Of a stretch of 64,000 nt of DNA, positions 63,153-64,000 are shown one piece after another. The stretch comes from Chryseobacterium ginsenosidimutans (GTDB lineage: Bacteria; Bacteroidota; Bacteroidia; Flavobacteriales; Weeksellaceae): the NCBI RefSeq assembly GCF_024807225.1, contig NZ_JANUCO010000001.1, forward strand, positions 3,968,001 to 4,032,000, read 5' to 3'. Below the pieces are notes generated by a model. That model was not told where the DNA came from. It did not search any database and worked only from the letters and a program-made list of their open reading frames with translations. A program made the position numbers and the translations under genes. The stretch's first letter is position 1; each line of letters starts with the position of its first letter.

Positions 63153-63881
63153 TTATCTGAAAAACGGTACTGTCAACTTCCATGTTGAGCTTGATTTTAA
63201 AAGCCATGAAGTGGAAAAGAAAAACAAAGAAGTCGTTTCAAAAATCAAAGTAGAATACGTTAAAAAAACGCTGGATGAAACGGTATCTTCACTGATATGT
63301 AAAATAGCGAGAATACCGATGCATATTACACTCAAGACAATTCCCCATCCGCAGATTCTGTAATAAATGTCTCTGCTTTTTTTCTTTAGGATTTCTTCAG
63401 GAGTTTCGGGTTTTTCGTCAGTTTTTGGGAAAAATGCAAAGCAATAAACAGAGAAAAGTGCAAAAAGCAATCCTGCACTTGCGTAATGTACATACGAAAA
63501 CCATCCTTTATAATTTTCATTTTCTATACAGATATACATATTTCCTCCATAACCTTCAAATTTTGTAGGGAAAGCAGCAACTAGAATAGCCAAAACTCCA
63601 CAAAGATTTGAAACCAGATTTTCATATTTCCGTTTTCCTCTGTATGTTCCGAATAAACCACCCATAATGCAAAGCGTTCCGACAAAAATAATATGTCCGA
63701 AACTGTAATAATAATGACTGATGCTTACTTTGAAGGGAGACTGGTCATTCAGTAAAAACGTTGTGAGGAAAAGCATCAGAGAAAGACAAAGTCCTAATAA
63801 TCCGATGAACATTCTCAGCTGCTGATAAGAAATCACGGCTTCATCCGGACCTCCGTTTTGTTGATTTGAATTGGTACTCAT
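63153..63881 (-). CDS. Multi-pass membrane protein of unknown function
   Basis: 242 residues with about seven hydrophobic segments (QLRMFIGLLGLCLSLMLFL; HIIFVGTLCIMGGLFG; LVSNLCGVLAILVAAFP; VHYASAGLLFALFSVYCFAF; ICGWGIVLSVICIGILAIL; TYSTLIFETTSLFFFSTSWL) and a polar N-terminus (MSTNSNQQNGGPDEAV). Not recognised. Its ATG follows the stop of the upstream partial gene by 4 bp. Confidence 0.75.
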   Translation of the reverse strand: MSTNSNQQNGGPDEAVISYQQLRMFIGLLGLCLSLMLFLTTFLLNDQSPFKVSISHYYYSFGHIIFVGTLCIMGGLFGTYRGKRKYENLVSNLCGVLAILVAAFPTKFEGYGGNMYICIENENYKGWFSYVHYASAGLLFALFSVYCFAFFPKTDEKPETPEEILKKKSRDIYYRICGWGIVLSVICIGILAILHISEDTVSSSVFLTYSTLIFETTSLFFFSTSWLLKSSSTWKLTVPFFR

Positions 63882-63885
63882 GGTG

Positions 63886-64000
63886 TTATAGTTTTATGGT
63901 TATTTTATCAATAATTCTCACATTATTATCCGGATCTGGTTTGAAATTATCTCTCACAAATCGTTTCGGATCTTTTGCCAGCATTTCTTTTTGTATGCTT
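63886..64000 (-). CDS. C-terminal end of an upstream gene (partial, about 38 codons)
   Basis: An open minus frame from the window edge ends at 63886 with SIQKEMLAKDPKRFVRDNF, then KPDPDNNVRIIDKITIKL and TAA. Too short to identify. It is 4 bp from the membrane-protein ATG, so the two share an operon. Confidence 0.55.
   Translation of the reverse strand, partial: SIQKEMLAKDPKRFVRDNFKPDPDNNVRIIDKITIKL

Noticed and set aside
63886..64000. Leader peptide of a ribosomally made natural product (NHLP-like ending)
   Set aside because: Only about 38 codons are visible and the resemblance is faint; no maturation genes are in view.
1..64000. CRISPR arrays, tRNA, rRNA, prophage or intact insertion sequences
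   Set aside because: No regularly spaced direct repeats, no cloverleaf or rRNA signature and no transposase, integrase or phage structural gene were seen.

Overview
The window reads as chromosome from a low-GC Flavobacteriia bacterium of the Chryseobacterium/Elizabethkingia type (Weeksellaceae). This rests on the gliding genes gldB and gldC, a large secreted protein with a C-terminal type IX secretion (T9SS) sorting domain, a PafA-type alkaline phosphatase, many secreted or lipoprotein leaders, promoter boxes of the Bacteroidota TAnnTTTG kind, and AT-rich intergenic spacers full of short hairpin repeats. I saw no rRNA, tRNA or CRISPR array.

Layout. 1-2.2 kb: end of a BtuB-like TonB receptor and a BtuG-like surface beta-propeller lipoprotein. 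2.2-5.6 kb: two lipoprotein genes of unknown role. 5.7-12.2 kb: housekeeping genes on the minus strand (CCA-adding enzyme, Sua5, DinB, GNAT, SnoaL-like, cystathionine gamma-synthase). 11.9-16.3 kb: gldC, gldB and nadE, with two EF-hand/leucine-rich-repeat secreted paralogues and a GNAT gene between gldB and nadE. 16.4-17.8 kb: a compact operon of a membrane-anchored barnase-like RNase, an archaemetzincin-like protease and a barstar-like inhibitor. 17.9-19.1 kb: a MITE-like element, the displaced operon terminator, and a structured, probably non-coding RNA region. 19-36 kb: accessory and regulatory region (TPR-AraC regulator with a TPR partner, pafA, GNAT, S41 peptidase, two TetR and two AraC regulators next to SDR, aldo-keto reductase and NmrA-type oxidoreductases, several with visible candidate operators). 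36-42.5 kb: mdh, heme oxygenase plus bacteriophytochrome, a nucleoid-associated protein. 42.6-45.1 kb: a duplicated two-gene module of small membrane proteins and helical paralogues, a thioredoxin-fold gene, a toxin-antitoxin pair. 45-47 kb: a membrane-bound winged-helix regulator divergent from a small secreted protein. 47-64 kb: dnaK, ppk1-ppx, an epimerase-like gene, the T9SS protein, a HEAT-repeat protein, a NarL-type response regulator, flotillin-nfeD, a second MITE copy, and nfu-mrp.

The most striking base-level observation is that five genes in the window are broken by a single extra base and all five breaks fall in the same heptamer, GGTTTCT (AGAAACC on the other strand), where the restored protein reads through if it is GGTTCT. 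One of the five has the heptamer on the non-coding strand, which points to a DNA-level or sequencing-level cause and not to translational recoding. Other points of interest are the barnase/protease/barstar operon, the duplicated small-membrane-protein module, the 6S-like RNA fold, and direct repeats spaced 21 bp next to an AraC gene.
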